DNA of 64,000 bases, taken from contig NZ_JAIQXT010000007.1 in assembly GCF_020177055.1 (NCBI RefSeq), positions 115,450-179,449 on the forward strand, written 5' to 3'. This DNA comes from Sphingomonas sp. R647. GTDB lineage: Bacteria; Pseudomonadota; Alphaproteobacteria; Sphingomonadales; Sphingomonadaceae. Shown here one piece after another: positions 9,308-18,792 of this stretch (position 1 is the first letter of the stretch; each line of letters starts with the position of its first letter). The translations under genes and the position numbers were made by a program. Below the pieces are notes generated by a model. The model saw only the letters and a program-made list of their open reading frames with translations. It did not search any database and was not told the DNA's origin.

Positions 9308-9347
9308 AAAAAAGGGGCGGGGGTTGCCCCCCGCCCCAGCCCCTTTT
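9308..9347 (-). terminator. Convergent terminator between halogenase and sugar-porter genes
   Basis: A 10-bp stem (9314-9323 with 9328-9337, loop TTGC) is flanked by an A-run at 9308-9313 (T-run on the minus strand) and a short T-run at 9344-9347. It is strongest for the minus-strand porter gene and may work in both directions. Confidence 0.75.
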
Positions 9348-9360
9348 GTGGAAGGTTTGT

Positions 9361-10770
9361 TCAGCCTTCCATCTCTTCCAGCTCGCGACCCGCCGTCTCC
9401 TTGATGAAGGCGCGGACGAGGAAGAAGCTGATCGCGGCGCAGACCGCATAGAAGCTGTAGGTCACGGTCAGCCCCAGCCCGGTCGCCATGATCGGGAAGG
9501 TCTGAGCGATCAGATAGTTCGATCCCCATTGCGCGAAGCCGGCGACGGCAAGCGCCGATCCGCGGATCTGGTTGGGGAACATCTCACCCAGCATCACCCA
9601 CATCACCGGGCCCCAGCTGACGTTGAAGAAGATCACGTAGATGTTGGCGGCGATCACCGCGAGCATCCCCATCTGCGGCGACAGCACCAGTTGGCCTTCC
9701 GCATCGAGCGAGCCCTGACTGAACGCGAACACCATCGTGAACAGCGTTGCCGCCATGCCGAGCGAACCGGCCATCAGCAGCGGCTTGCGCCCGATCTTGT
9801 CGACCAGCAGCACGGTGACGAAGCACGCCAGGATCGACACGACGCCCGATCCGATGTTGATCAGCAGCGCATCATTTTCGGTAAAGCCGGCGAGCTGCCA
9901 CAGCGTTGCGCCGTAATAGAAGATCACGTTGATGCCGACGAGCTGCTGGAACACCGCCAGCAACAGGCCCGCCCAGACGATGCCGCGCACCCCACCCTTT
10001 TTCGGGTCGATCAGGTCGGACAAGCGCGGGCGGTGATCGGCGGAGAAGCTGTTGCGGATTTCGACCAGCTTGGTCGCGGCGGTGTCGGCGCCGAACAGGC
10101 TGGTCAGCACCTGCATCGCCTCTTCATCGCGGCCCTTGGACACCAGGTAGCGCGGGCTTTCCGGGATAAACAGCAGCGCCACCAGGAACACCGCTGCGGG
10201 TGCGGCCTGCATCAGATACATCCAGCGCCATGCTTCGAGGCCAAGCCAGAAGCCGCTGGTCGAGCTGCCCGCGCTTTGCGCCAGATAGTAGTTGACCACG
10301 AACGCGGCGGTCAGGCCGGTGATGATCATGATCTGCTGCACCGTCGTCATGCGCCCGCGGATGTTGGCAGGGGCGACTTCGGAGATATAGGCGGGGGACA
10401 GCACGCTAGCCGCGCCGACCGCCATGCCGCCCATGATGCGCGCGATGACAAACACCGGCTGCGATGGAGCAAAGCCCTGAATCAGCGCGCCGATCAGGAA
10501 GAGAACCGCCGACAGCATCATCACATTGCGCCGACCGATCATGTCGGCGAGCCGCCCGGCAAGGAATGCGCCGATGGTGCAGCCGATCAGCAGCGAGCCC
10601 ACCGTAAAGCCGAGCCCGGCATCATCGAGCAGGTAGGCGCTCTTGAGCCCCTCTTGCGTGCCGTTCACCGCCCCGCTGTCATAACCGAACAACAGGCCGC
10701 CGATGGTGGCCACCGCCACGATCGCGGTGATCAGGCCCATATTGGCCTGCGCCGCTGTGGTCTTTGTCAA
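9361..10770 (-). CDS. MFS sugar:proton symporter (sugar porter family)
   Basis: A 469-residue twelve-helix transporter of the sugar porter (SP) family, which includes XylE, GalP and GLUTs. Signatures seen: GRRNVMMLSA after helix 2, PESPRYLV before the central loop, QQLVGINVIFYYG in helix 7 and DKIGRKPLLM after helix 8. It would carry a monosaccharide such as xylose or glucose across the inner membrane, completing the path from TonB receptor through glycosidases. The start appears to be TTG 10770, preceded by a strong AGGAGAGGGAG (about 10783-10793); an in-frame ATG at 10740 is the alternative. The operator-like site at 10811-10825 is 40 bp upstream. Confidence 0.9.
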   Translation of the reverse strand: MTKTTAAQANMGLITAIVAVATIGGLLFGYDSGAVNGTQEGLKSAYLLDDAGLGFTVGSLLIGCTIGAFLAGRLADMIGRRNVMMLSAVLFLIGALIQGFAPSQPVFVIARIMGGMAVGAASVLSPAYISEVAPANIRGRMTTVQQIMIITGLTAAFVVNYYLAQSAGSSTSGFWLGLEAWRWMYLMQAAPAAVFLVALLFIPESPRYLVSKGRDEEAMQVLTSLFGADTAATKLVEIRNSFSADHRPRLSDLIDPKKGGVRGIVWAGLLLAVFQQLVGINVIFYYGATLWQLAGFTENDALLINIGSGVVSILACFVTVLLVDKIGRKPLLMAGSLGMAATLFTMVFAFSQGSLDAEGQLVLSPQMGMLAVIAANIYVIFFNVSWGPVMWVMLGEMFPNQIRGSALAVAGFAQWGSNYLIAQTFPIMATGLGLTVTYSFYAVCAAISFFLVRAFIKETAGRELEEMEG

Positions 10771-10810
10771 AGCGCTTCTCCCTCTCCTGACGCGCGGTGG
10801 GTCCGCGCTT

Positions 10811-10825
10811 ATGTTAGCGCTACCT
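10811..10825. promoter_or_regulatory. Operator-like palindrome upstream of the sugar porter
   Basis: Contains GTTAGCGCTACC; the 15-mer here is identical to the reverse complement of 7675-7689. The position, 40-55 bp before the porter start, fits overlap with the promoter. A LacI-family repressor is the likely ligand; no regulator gene lies in this locus within the window. Confidence 0.65.
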
Positions 10826-10903
10826 ACGCACTAAAGTACGTCGCGCGCAAGATGCCGCGATACGCCAGTCGTCAGGAAATGCTGCGCGGAATCACGCGGC
10901 GGT

Positions 10904-11944
10904 TCAACCGTGCCAGTCGAACCAGTCGCCATAGGGGTGGCAGGTGGCAAGCACGCGCCGCGCCCCATCGGGCCAGCAGGTCAGCGCCAGCTCGACGCGC
11001 TCGCGCCCCGGCGTCCATTCGAGGCTGAGCCACGCCAGCGGGCAGGCATCGGTGGCGCGGGCACCGGCAGCATGGATCGCATCGACCACTGCGGCCCGGG
11101 CAGCGCCGCCGAGATACTGGATCACCATCGAATGAAACACGACGCGGCACACGCCCTCGGCCTGTGGCGCGGCGAGCTGCTCGGGCAGCCACAGCGTTGC
11201 GTCGGCGCGGGTCAGTGCCGGCGGGTGCGCGCGCGCCAGCCGCAGCGCAGCCTTGAGCCGCTCGATCCGCCGCGGCTGATCGGCCCAGACGAACGACAAC
11301 AGCCGCTCGCGTGCGCGCCGGTCATTGGCGTCGAGCGGGTTGAGATCGACCCCGCGCGCCTGGATGACGTCGATCGGCGCGACCACCGGGATCATCCCGC
11401 GCCATTCCGGCGCGATCCGCACCGGCGCCTCGGGATCCCCCGCCACCACCTCGCCCAGCTCATAGCGATAGCGAGCAAGGTTTAGGTTGAGCCCGCAGCT
11501 CGACCCGAGCTCCAGCAGTTCGACCGGCATGTCGATGCGCGCGCGCAGTGCCATCAGCGCTGCTGCGAATCCTGCGGCACGTGCGACTTCGTTAGTCTGG
11601 GTCGGCGCATGCATCCAGCGCACGATGAAGCTGTCATGCGTGGCAAGCGCCGCACCGATCGCGCGGTCGAAATCGTCATGCTCACGCTGGTAGAGCGCGG
11701 TCAGGTCGGCGACATCGCCACGCCGTGCCAGCGCGTGCAGGGCGGCGTTGAACCGCATCGCCAGCGCGGCCGCCGACGGATCGTCGGGCCAGCCGTCAAT
11801 CAGTGCAGCAGTCAGTGGCGCACGGTGCAGCTGGCGGTCCCCCGCCTCCAGCACCGAAGCGACGAACTCGGACCCGAGCGCGCGGATGACCCGAGACTGG
11901 CGCCGCAGCTCCCCCTGCGAACCGACGCGCGTCATCATGTTCAT
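10904..11944 (-). CDS. DUF2332 family protein
   Basis: A 346-residue cytoplasmic protein recognised as DUF2332 by its overall pattern (HAPTQTNEVARAA, then ELLELGSSCGLNLNLARYRYE, then a C-terminal block with WLSLEWTPG). The ELGSSCGLNL stretch recalls the glycine-rich loop of SAM-dependent methyltransferases, but this is only a resemblance and no function is established to my knowledge. GGGGGAAG lies shortly before ATG 11944. It stands alone, 79 bp after the chemoreceptor stop on the same strand and 133 bp before the sugar porter start, and shows no clear link to either. No signal peptide or membrane segment is visible. Confidence 0.75.
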   Translation of the reverse strand: MNMMTRVGSQGELRRQSRVIRALGSEFVASVLEAGDRQLHRAPLTAALIDGWPDDPSAAALAMRFNAALHALARRGDVADLTALYQREHDDFDRAIGAALATHDSFIVRWMHAPTQTNEVARAAGFAAALMALRARIDMPVELLELGSSCGLNLNLARYRYELGEVVAGDPEAPVRIAPEWRGMIPVVAPIDVIQARGVDLNPLDANDRRARERLLSFVWADQPRRIERLKAALRLARAHPPALTRADATLWLPEQLAAPQAEGVCRVVFHSMVIQYLGGAARAAVVDAIHAAGARATDACPLAWLSLEWTPGRERVELALTCWPDGARRVLATCHPYGDWFDWHG

Positions 11945-12023
11945 GCGACTTCCCCCAACCGCGCGGACGCGGCTTTACTCAATACTGAAGACGGGCCGCG
12001 GACGTCGCCACGGCCCGCTTCGA

Positions 12024-13832
12024 TCACGCCGCGTCCCACACATCCGCACCCATCGTCTGGGCGAGGCGATTGTGCATCGCATGGACCGGGCTGCGCCCGC
12101 CGTCCGCGCCGACGGTGAACTGGCCGGCCTGATCGGCGAGATGCGTCACTTCGTTCGCCAGTTCACGCGCTGCGTTCGAGCTCTGCTCGACCATCGCACT
12201 GGTCTGACGGGTGGTCTGGTCCATCATGCCGATCGCGGAGCTGACCTCGGTAATCGCAAACGACTGGGCGTGGTTATCCTGCGCGATCTTGTCGAGCAGC
12301 GAGTGGACCTCGTTCACATCGGTCGAGATATCGACCAGTGCGCTGTCGACCTTTTGCACCATCTGGACGGCGGCGACGATGTCAGTCTGCGTTGCGGTGA
12401 GCTGGTCACGCGCACGCCCGGCCTCTTCCTCGGCACGCATCGCGAGCGCGGAGACGAGATCGGCGACGACGGCAAAGCCCCGTCCCGCTTCGCCCGCACG
12501 GCCCGCCTCAACCGCGGCGTTCATGGCAAGGACGCGCGTCTGGAACGCGATCTTGTCGAGCCCCTCGATCACGCTGTCGATGCCCTTGGCGCTTTCGGCG
12601 ACCCGGCCCATTGCGCCCACCGCACTTTCGGCGACAGCACGACCATTGGCGACGGTGCCGATCGCGCCGTTCGCGCGCTCGACCGTCTGGCCCGCCGCTG
12701 CAGCGGTGGTCTTGAGCCGCTGGTCCATCTGGACGATCGCGGCGGACGTTTCCTCTAGGCTCGCGGCATTCGCCTCGGTCCGGCGCGCCAGATCCTCGGA
12801 AGCTTCGGCGATCCGGCCCGATCCGGAATGGATCGACGTGGTCGCCTCCATCACCGACGCGATCAACCCGCGCAGGCTGGCAACGGCAGCGTTGAAATTG
12901 GCCTTCACCGCCGCGTAGTCCGCCGGGAAATCGGCGTCGATCGTGGCGGTCAGATTGCCGCCGGCGAGATCGGACAGCTGTGCCGAGACGATCTCGACCA
13001 CCATCTTCTGCTCCGCCTCGGCCTTCGCCGCCGCGGCATCGGTCGCCTGCTTGGCGATCGCGGCGTCACGGAAGACGAGCACGGCGCGCGCCATGTCGCC
13101 CAGTTCGTCGGAACGGTCAGTGCCGTCGACATCGACGTTATTGCGACCCGATGCGAGCGTGCTCATCGTCCCGGTGAGCGCCGAGATCGGCGTCGCAATC
13201 GCGCGGCTGAGCAGCCAGGCAAGGGCGATAGCGAGCGTGATCAACGCAATCCCGCCGACGATCAGCACCGTCGTCGCGGTGTCCATCGCCGATTCCTGCG
13301 TTGCCGAGCCCTCCTCGATCGCCGCCATTTCGGCGTCGCGCACGTCGCGCAGCGGCAGCACCGCGGCGCTGACCAGCACCGCCTTGCCCGCGCCCTGCAC
13401 TTCGGCCTGGGCGCCGGCAAGATCGCCGCCATCGACGCGCTTGATCAGCCGGTCGCCCCATTTGGTGCGCCAGTCGAGCGTTTCCTTGCGCGAGGTCTGA
13501 ACCGCTTCGATCAGCTTGGGATCGGTCAGCTCCGCCTCAAGCTCTGCGGACGCCTTGTCATAGTCGACGCGCCCTTCCTCATAGGATTTGAGGTAGGTCT
13601 TGTCGCCGGTGACGAGATAGCCGCGCATCTGGCTGTTCTGCCGCAGCAACGCGGTTTCGAGCGCCAGCGCCTTGGCATAACGGCTCTGCGCCGCCGTATT
13701 GGCGTCGGTGACCGACCGGATCATCGAGATGTTCGAGAAGAACACCGCCATCATCGCCGCTGCCGACGCACAGATGATCAGGAAGGACAGCCCCAGCTTT
13801 CGTGGGATTTTCAGCGATTTCAGCATATTCAT
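12024..13832 (-). CDS. Methyl-accepting chemotaxis protein with CHASE3-like sensor
   Basis: A 602-residue transmembrane chemoreceptor. Order: helix 1 (about 15-37), a helical periplasmic sensor resembling CHASE3 (QMRGYLVTGDKTYLKSYEEG), helix 2 (about 188-210), HAMP (LSRAIATPISALTGTM onward), and a long cytoplasmic coiled coil. The hairpin tip reads AFQTRVLAMNAAVEAGRAGE and GRGFAVVADLVSALAMRA, a recognisable but diverged form of the usual FQTNLLALNAAVEAARAGE and VVAxEVRxLA tip, so coupling to CheA/CheW is plausible. No che genes are nearby. It starts 66 bp after the TonB receptor stop on the same strand; a weak hairpin separates them. A GC hairpin at 11992-12017 follows the stop but lacks a T-run. 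Confidence 0.88.
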   Translation of the reverse strand: MNMLKSLKIPRKLGLSFLIICASAAAMMAVFFSNISMIRSVTDANTAAQSRYAKALALETALLRQNSQMRGYLVTGDKTYLKSYEEGRVDYDKASAELEAELTDPKLIEAVQTSRKETLDWRTKWGDRLIKRVDGGDLAGAQAEVQGAGKAVLVSAAVLPLRDVRDAEMAAIEEGSATQESAMDTATTVLIVGGIALITLAIALAWLLSRAIATPISALTGTMSTLASGRNNVDVDGTDRSDELGDMARAVLVFRDAAIAKQATDAAAAKAEAEQKMVVEIVSAQLSDLAGGNLTATIDADFPADYAAVKANFNAAVASLRGLIASVMEATTSIHSGSGRIAEASEDLARRTEANAASLEETSAAIVQMDQRLKTTAAAAGQTVERANGAIGTVANGRAVAESAVGAMGRVAESAKGIDSVIEGLDKIAFQTRVLAMNAAVEAGRAGEAGRGFAVVADLVSALAMRAEEEAGRARDQLTATQTDIVAAVQMVQKVDSALVDISTDVNEVHSLLDKIAQDNHAQSFAITEVSSAIGMMDQTTRQTSAMVEQSSNAARELANEVTHLADQAGQFTVGADGGRSPVHAMHNRLAQTMGADVWDAA

Positions 13833-13861
13833 AGGACCATCCGAACTCCGCGGAACCCAAA

Positions 13862-13892
13862 GGGGTCGGCACGCGCGCGGCGCACCGACCCC
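13862..13892 (-). terminator. Weak hairpin after the second TonB receptor gene
   Basis: An 8-bp stem (13862-13869 with 13885-13892) lies just after the receptor stop. Reading the minus strand it is followed by only three Ts, so partial read-through into the chemoreceptor gene is likely. Confidence 0.4.
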
Positions 13893-13898
13893 AACCCA

Positions 13899-16403
13899 TT
13901 AGAAGTCGAAACGCAGCGACGTGGACACGGTACGACCGTTGATCGCGCGACCCCAGCCGAGGCCATTGGCCGGAACGGCGTTCTGGGCGATGTCGTAGAA
14001 GCCGATCGTGTCGAACAGGTTGTTGACGTTCAGCATCAGCTGGACCCGATCGATCGGACGATACTGAAGGAACGCGTTGACCACGGTGAAGCCCGGCATC
14101 TTCAGCCCGTTGGTGTCCTGGGCATAGCTGCTGGTGGTGCCCACGACGTTGAACCCGACCGTCGCCAGTTCGGAGTCATATTGCGGGGTCAGCTGGAAGA
14201 TGAAGTCAGGCTGGTGACGCGGCGTGTTGCCGTTGATCGTCGGAACCCGGCTGTCCGAGCGGATTTCCGCACTGGTGTAGGTCAGGCCACCGGTGACGCT
14301 GAACGGACCGGTGCGATAGCTTGCCTCGACCTCGGCGCCATAGGCCCGATATTCGCGCAGGATTTCAAGGCCGGTACCGCCCTGAATGTTGCGATCGGTC
14401 GTGTCGGCGAGGAAGCCGGTGACGTTGAGCGTGGCATTCGCCGCGCGATACTTGAAGCCGCCTTCCAGCTGGGTGACGGTGTCATAGGCTGCACCCGGCT
14501 CGACCAGGCTGCCATCGACCGAACTGACCGACGGAGTGAACAGGATCTTGTCGGCACCGGCGCGGGCACCCTTGCTGTAGCGGGCGAAGACCGCGAGCGG
14601 CTCGGAAATGCGCCAGTTGATGCCGGTCGAATAGCTCACATAGTCATAGTCGTAATTGACCGGAGCCGGCCGCGACAGCGGCAGCGCACCGGTGCGCGCT
14701 TCGGCGGCGGAAATCACGCCATCATTGTTGAAGTCAAAGGGGTTGGTGCCGACACGGCCGCCGCCCAAATCGCTGCCGAACAGGCGCCCGCGCACCTTGC
14801 CGATGTCATAGCGCACGCTGCCGCCGATCGCGACCGGACCGACATGGAAGTTGAGCGAGCCATAGGGTGCCGTGACATTGTAATCGACGTCAAAGGCGCG
14901 ACGATATTGTCCCGGGATCCCGCCGACGTTGAGGTCGAACGCGACATAGCCGTCCTGGGTGATCGGCGTGCCCGACGCGTCGCGCGCGTTCAGCAGCGAC
15001 GACTGACCACCACCCAGCGCATCCTGGTAGGTGTTGGTGTAGAGCCAGGTCGTGTCGATCGTCTGGAGCGACTTGTACACGCCCGCAGTCGTGGTCAGCT
15101 TGCCGCCACCGACATTCCACACGCGGGTCGCGCGCAGGTCGTTGCTGACATTGTCGAGCGAGTTGGCGTTGACCCGGATCAGCAGCATGTTGCCGACGAC
15201 GCCGTTGCCGTTGAGGTTGGCCGGGTTGGCGATCACCTGACCGGCATTGGGGCCGTTGGCATAGCTCAGCGTGCCGCCAGCGCCACCCGCCGTAGCGGGA
15301 AGGGCAGCGCCCGAGAACAGCGAGAAGATCTGGTTGCGCAGCGTGCTGCCCGAGATCGCCGAGTAGCGGAAGCGCTCGGTAATCGTCCAGCCGCCCAGAT
15401 CGAACTGCGATTCCAGGCCGATCGACTTGACCTTGGCGTGCATGCCCTCGCTGGTGCTGTAGGCGGTGGGGTTGTTGTTGCCATCACGCGTCACCAGGCC
15501 GGTGATGTTGCTCGACAGCATCGAATCGCGGCGCACGTCGAAATTGGCGAACGACGCATATTCGGGGTTGTCGTTAGTGCCGGTGATCTGGACCGGAACG
15601 GTCACATATTGCGGCGAGCGGTCGTCGAGCCACTTGCCGTGCAGGCGCACATAGCCGCCGGCGAAGTCCTTGGTGACGTTGAACTTGAGCTGGCCGCCCT
15701 TGTACGCGGTGAAGCCGACGTCGCGCGGACCTTCGCCGACGCGATAGAAGCCGCCGATATGCATGCGCAGCGTATCGCTGAGCTTCATGCCATAGTCGAA
15801 ATCGAGGCGATTGGAATCGTAGCCGATGCCGGTGGTGAACGCGACTGCGCCGCCTTCGGTATCACCGGTCCTGGAGATCAGGTTGATTACGCCGCCGGGC
15901 GAATTCGACACGAAGGTCGATGCCGAGCCGCCACGGATCGCCTCGACCTGCCCGATGTTGAAATCGTAGCGGATGAAGATGTCCGACGCGACGTTGAAGA
16001 TGTCGCTGAATTCAAGGACGGGCAGACCGTCTTCCTGAATCTGCATATACTTCGACCCGCCCGAAGCGAGCGGAAGGCCGCGGATCGTGTAGTTGGAATT
16101 GCCCTCGCCAGTCGAGCTTTCGGTGCGGATGCCCGGGATGTTGCGCAACACTTCCGACAGGCTACGCGCGCCAAGCTTCTCGATCTCGCCTGCCTTGAGC
16201 ACGCTGGTCGAGGTCGCGCTGTCGAGCGGGTCGCGGCCCTTGGCGACGCCGGTCGTGAAGACCTCGCGCTCAACTTCCTTCTGCGCAGCCGGTTCGGCGG
16301 CGGTTGGCGCGGTGTCCGCCTCTACGGTGACGGTCTTTGCTGCGGCGGCCGGTGCGATCAGCGCCAGCGGTGCCGCTGCGAAGAGAAGAAGATGCTTATT
16401 CAT
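13899..16403 (-). CDS. TonB-dependent outer-membrane receptor (834 aa)
   Basis: The start is placed at the ATG giving MNKHLLLFAAAPLALIAPAAAA, a clean signal peptide, with AAGGGTGGG upstream; a further in-frame ATG 57 bp earlier would spoil it. After a TonB-box-like region (VFTTGVAKG) comes the plug (ARSLSEVLRNIPGIRTESS, TIRGLPL, SPGGVINLISRTGDTEGG) and a barrel ending in LRFDF. The plug and the 800-residue size are closer to siderophore or cofactor receptors than to the glycan-type receptors elsewhere in the window, but the ligand cannot be read from the sequence. No biosynthesis, esterase or ABC genes are adjacent. The chemoreceptor gene follows it on the same strand. Confidence 0.9.
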   Translation of the reverse strand: MNKHLLLFAAAPLALIAPAAAAKTVTVEADTAPTAAEPAAQKEVEREVFTTGVAKGRDPLDSATSTSVLKAGEIEKLGARSLSEVLRNIPGIRTESSTGEGNSNYTIRGLPLASGGSKYMQIQEDGLPVLEFSDIFNVASDIFIRYDFNIGQVEAIRGGSASTFVSNSPGGVINLISRTGDTEGGAVAFTTGIGYDSNRLDFDYGMKLSDTLRMHIGGFYRVGEGPRDVGFTAYKGGQLKFNVTKDFAGGYVRLHGKWLDDRSPQYVTVPVQITGTNDNPEYASFANFDVRRDSMLSSNITGLVTRDGNNNPTAYSTSEGMHAKVKSIGLESQFDLGGWTITERFRYSAISGSTLRNQIFSLFSGAALPATAGGAGGTLSYANGPNAGQVIANPANLNGNGVVGNMLLIRVNANSLDNVSNDLRATRVWNVGGGKLTTTAGVYKSLQTIDTTWLYTNTYQDALGGGQSSLLNARDASGTPITQDGYVAFDLNVGGIPGQYRRAFDVDYNVTAPYGSLNFHVGPVAIGGSVRYDIGKVRGRLFGSDLGGGRVGTNPFDFNNDGVISAAEARTGALPLSRPAPVNYDYDYVSYSTGINWRISEPLAVFARYSKGARAGADKILFTPSVSSVDGSLVEPGAAYDTVTQLEGGFKYRAANATLNVTGFLADTTDRNIQGGTGLEILREYRAYGAEVEASYRTGPFSVTGGLTYTSAEIRSDSRVPTINGNTPRHQPDFIFQLTPQYDSELATVGFNVVGTTSSYAQDTNGLKMPGFTVVNAFLQYRPIDRVQLMLNVNNLFDTIGFYDIAQNAVPANGLGWGRAINGRTVSTSLRFDF

Positions 16404-16761
16404 GCGTAGCTTGCCCACCCTTGAAGATTTTACCCGGATCGCGTCCGGGCGTTTTTCCATGTGTGCGCACCGCCGCAGGAATACGGTGGAGCGTCGCAGC
16501 TATGATAGGAGACGGCAGAAGGGCTGGGCGGCGGCGCGCATGAATCTTTGCAGTCGTGCCGGCGCAGCGCGTACGAACAAGATGGTGAACGCCGGACGTA
16601 TCGCGGCGTTGGATTGTCTTCAGGTGAGTCGCTGAAATGAGGAATCGCCGGCTTTTGTCCGGGAGACCTTCACGACTTAATCAACGCTTGCGGCGCTCAG
16701 ACGCACGAAAGCCCCGCGCGGAGGGCACGCGGGGCTTATCGACAGACGTCCGTAAGCGGGA
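16404..16761. other. 358-bp intergenic region between TonB receptor and dxs
   Basis: No coding sequence with a ribosome-binding site or recognisable protein is visible on either strand. It should hold the promoter of the TonB receptor (minus strand), although no clear -35/-10 pair stands out. A hairpin belonging to dxs occupies 16709-16737. Confidence 0.6.
16709..16737 (-). terminator. Hairpin downstream of dxs
   Basis: Perfect 10-bp stem (16709-16718 with 16728-16737, 9-nt loop) 24 bp after the dxs stop. The T-run on the minus strand is only three bases, so it may be a weak terminator. Confidence 0.5.
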
Positions 16762-18681
16762 TCAGGCGGTCGCGCCGACCTCAGCCTCGTTCCAGCGCAG
16801 CGCCTTGAGCACCGTATCGACGATGTGTGGTGCGTTGAGCCCCGCCTCGTCATATTGCAGTTCGGGCTTGTCCTGATCCTGGAAGCGATCGGGCAGGCGC
16901 ATCGTGCGCAGCTTCAGCCCCGCATCGATCAGCCCCTCGTCGCTCGCCATCGTCAGCACATGCGCGCCGAGGCCGCCGACCGCATTCTCCTCGATCGTCA
17001 CCGCCACTTCATGCGTGGTGAGCAGGCGGCGGATCATCGCCTCGTCCAGCGGCTTGGCAAAGCGCAGGTCGGCGACCGTGGTCGACAGTCCCTTGGCCTC
17101 GAGCGCTTCGGCGGCCTTGAGTGCTTCGGCGAGGCGGGTGCCGAGCGAGAGGATGGCGACCTTCTTGCCCTCACGCACGATCCGGCCCTTGCCGATCTCC
17201 AGCACCTGCGGCTCGGCGGGCATCTCGACGCCGACGCCATTGCCGCGCGGGTAGCGCAGCGCGATCGGCCCCGAATCATGTTCGACGGCGGTGCGCGTCA
17301 TATGCGCCAGCTCCGCCTCATCGGCGGGGGCCATCACCACGAAATTGGGCAGCGAGGCGAGATAGGTGACATCGAAGCTGCCGGCATGGGTGCAGCCATC
17401 GGCACCCACCAGCCCCGCGCGGTCGATCGCGAACCGCACCGGCAGGTTCTGGATCGCGACGTCGTGGACGACCTGATCGTAAGCGCGCTGGAGGAAGGTC
17501 GAGTAGATCGCACAGAACGGGCGCATCCCCTGTGCCGCAAGGCCCGCGGCGAAGGTCACGGCATGCTGTTCGGCGATGCCGACGTCAAAGCTGCGCTCAG
17601 GATGCGCCTTGGCGAACTTATCCACCCCGGTGCCACCGGGCATCGCCGCCGTGATCGCGCAGATGCGTGGATCGGTCTCGGCGAGCTTCGCCAGCGTTTC
17701 GCCGAACACATTCTGATAGGCGGGCGGTCCCGGGGGCGCCTTGGCCTGGGTGCCGGTGATGACGTCGAACTTCTGGACGCCGTGATATTTGTCCGCCGCC
17801 GCCTCGGCCGGGCCATAGCCCTTGCCCTTTTGCGTCACGACGTGGATCAGCACCGGGCCTTCCTTGGCGTCGCGGACATTCTCGAGCACGGGGATCAGGT
17901 GGTCGAGATTATGGCCGTCGATCGGGCCGACATAATAAAAGCCCAGTTCCTCAAACAAGGTGCCGCCGGTCGCCATGCCGCGGGCATATTCCTCGGCCTT
18001 CGATGCAGCGCTGGTCAGACGGCGCGAAATCTTGCCGGTGATTTTCTTGGCGAGGTTGCGCAGCCCGAGATATTCCGAGCTGGAGACGACGCGGGCGAGA
18101 TAGGCCGACAGCCCACCGACGGGCGGCGCGATCGACATGTCATTGTCGTTGAGGATGACGATCAGGCGATTGCCGGCCTGTTCGGCGTTATTCATCGCCT
18201 CATAGGCCATGCCCGCGCTCATCGCGCCGTCGCCGATCACCGCGATGCCCTTGCCCGGCGTCCCCGCCAACTTGTTCGCCATCGCAAAACCGAGCGCGGC
18301 AGAGATCGAGGTGGAGCTGTGCGCTGCGCCGAACGGGTCATATTCGCTCTCGGCGCGCTTGGTGAACCCCGACAGCCCGCCGCCCATGCGCAGCGTGCGG
18401 ATGCGGTCGCGGCGCCCGGTCAGGATCTTGTGCGGATAACATTGGTGGCCAACGTCCCACACCAGCCGGTCGTCGGGTGTGTTGAATACGTAGTGAATCG
18501 CGACCGTCAGTTCGACTACGCCGAGGCCAGAGCCGAGATGGCCCCCGGTCGTGCCGACCGCACTGATCGTTTCGGCGCGCAGCTCATCGGCGAGCTGGCG
18601 CAATTGCGACGGCTTGAGCTTGCGCAGGTCGTGGGGCGTGTCGACCGTGTCGAGCAGCGGCGTCGTGGGAAGTTCAGACAT
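16762..18681 (-). CDS. dxs: 1-deoxy-D-xylulose-5-phosphate synthase
   Basis: A 639-residue thiamine-diphosphate enzyme that condenses pyruvate with glyceraldehyde-3-phosphate, the first step of the MEP isoprenoid pathway (also feeding thiamine and pyridoxal synthesis). Visible: GGHLGSGLG near residue 47, SSTSISAALGFA, the ThDP/Mg motif starting GDGAMSAG at 150 and ending in LNDN, and the C-terminal transketolase-like catalytic region with GIAEQHAVTFAAGLA. Length matches the family. The start at ATG 18681 gives the usual MSELPTTPLLDTVDTP beginning; an in-frame ATG 57 bp upstream would add a basic, non-conserved extension. It has its own promoter region (18682-18792) and seems monocistronic. 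Confidence 0.96.
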   Translation of the reverse strand: MSELPTTPLLDTVDTPHDLRKLKPSQLRQLADELRAETISAVGTTGGHLGSGLGVVELTVAIHYVFNTPDDRLVWDVGHQCYPHKILTGRRDRIRTLRMGGGLSGFTKRAESEYDPFGAAHSSTSISAALGFAMANKLAGTPGKGIAVIGDGAMSAGMAYEAMNNAEQAGNRLIVILNDNDMSIAPPVGGLSAYLARVVSSSEYLGLRNLAKKITGKISRRLTSAASKAEEYARGMATGGTLFEELGFYYVGPIDGHNLDHLIPVLENVRDAKEGPVLIHVVTQKGKGYGPAEAAADKYHGVQKFDVITGTQAKAPPGPPAYQNVFGETLAKLAETDPRICAITAAMPGGTGVDKFAKAHPERSFDVGIAEQHAVTFAAGLAAQGMRPFCAIYSTFLQRAYDQVVHDVAIQNLPVRFAIDRAGLVGADGCTHAGSFDVTYLASLPNFVVMAPADEAELAHMTRTAVEHDSGPIALRYPRGNGVGVEMPAEPQVLEIGKGRIVREGKKVAILSLGTRLAEALKAAEALEAKGLSTTVADLRFAKPLDEAMIRRLLTTHEVAVTIEENAVGGLGAHVLTMASDEGLIDAGLKLRTMRLPDRFQDQDKPELQYDEAGLNAPHIVDTVLKALRWNEAEVGATA

Positions 18682-18792
18682 TCGACCGCATTTACTCCAG
18701 CGCGTTGAACCTGTCCAACGCCTGACACCGCTGGCCATGAAAGGTCATGAGCAAAAGCTGAGCGATGGGTGAAAAATGGCGGTGACGCAGCG

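Noticed and set aside
12828..16409. Open frame of 1193 codons on the plus strand opposite the chemoreceptor and TonB receptor
   Set aside because: Antisense shadow of two clear genes. The protein is rich in Arg, Ala, His and Asp with no family motif, has no RBS, and spans the boundary between two opposite-strand genes.
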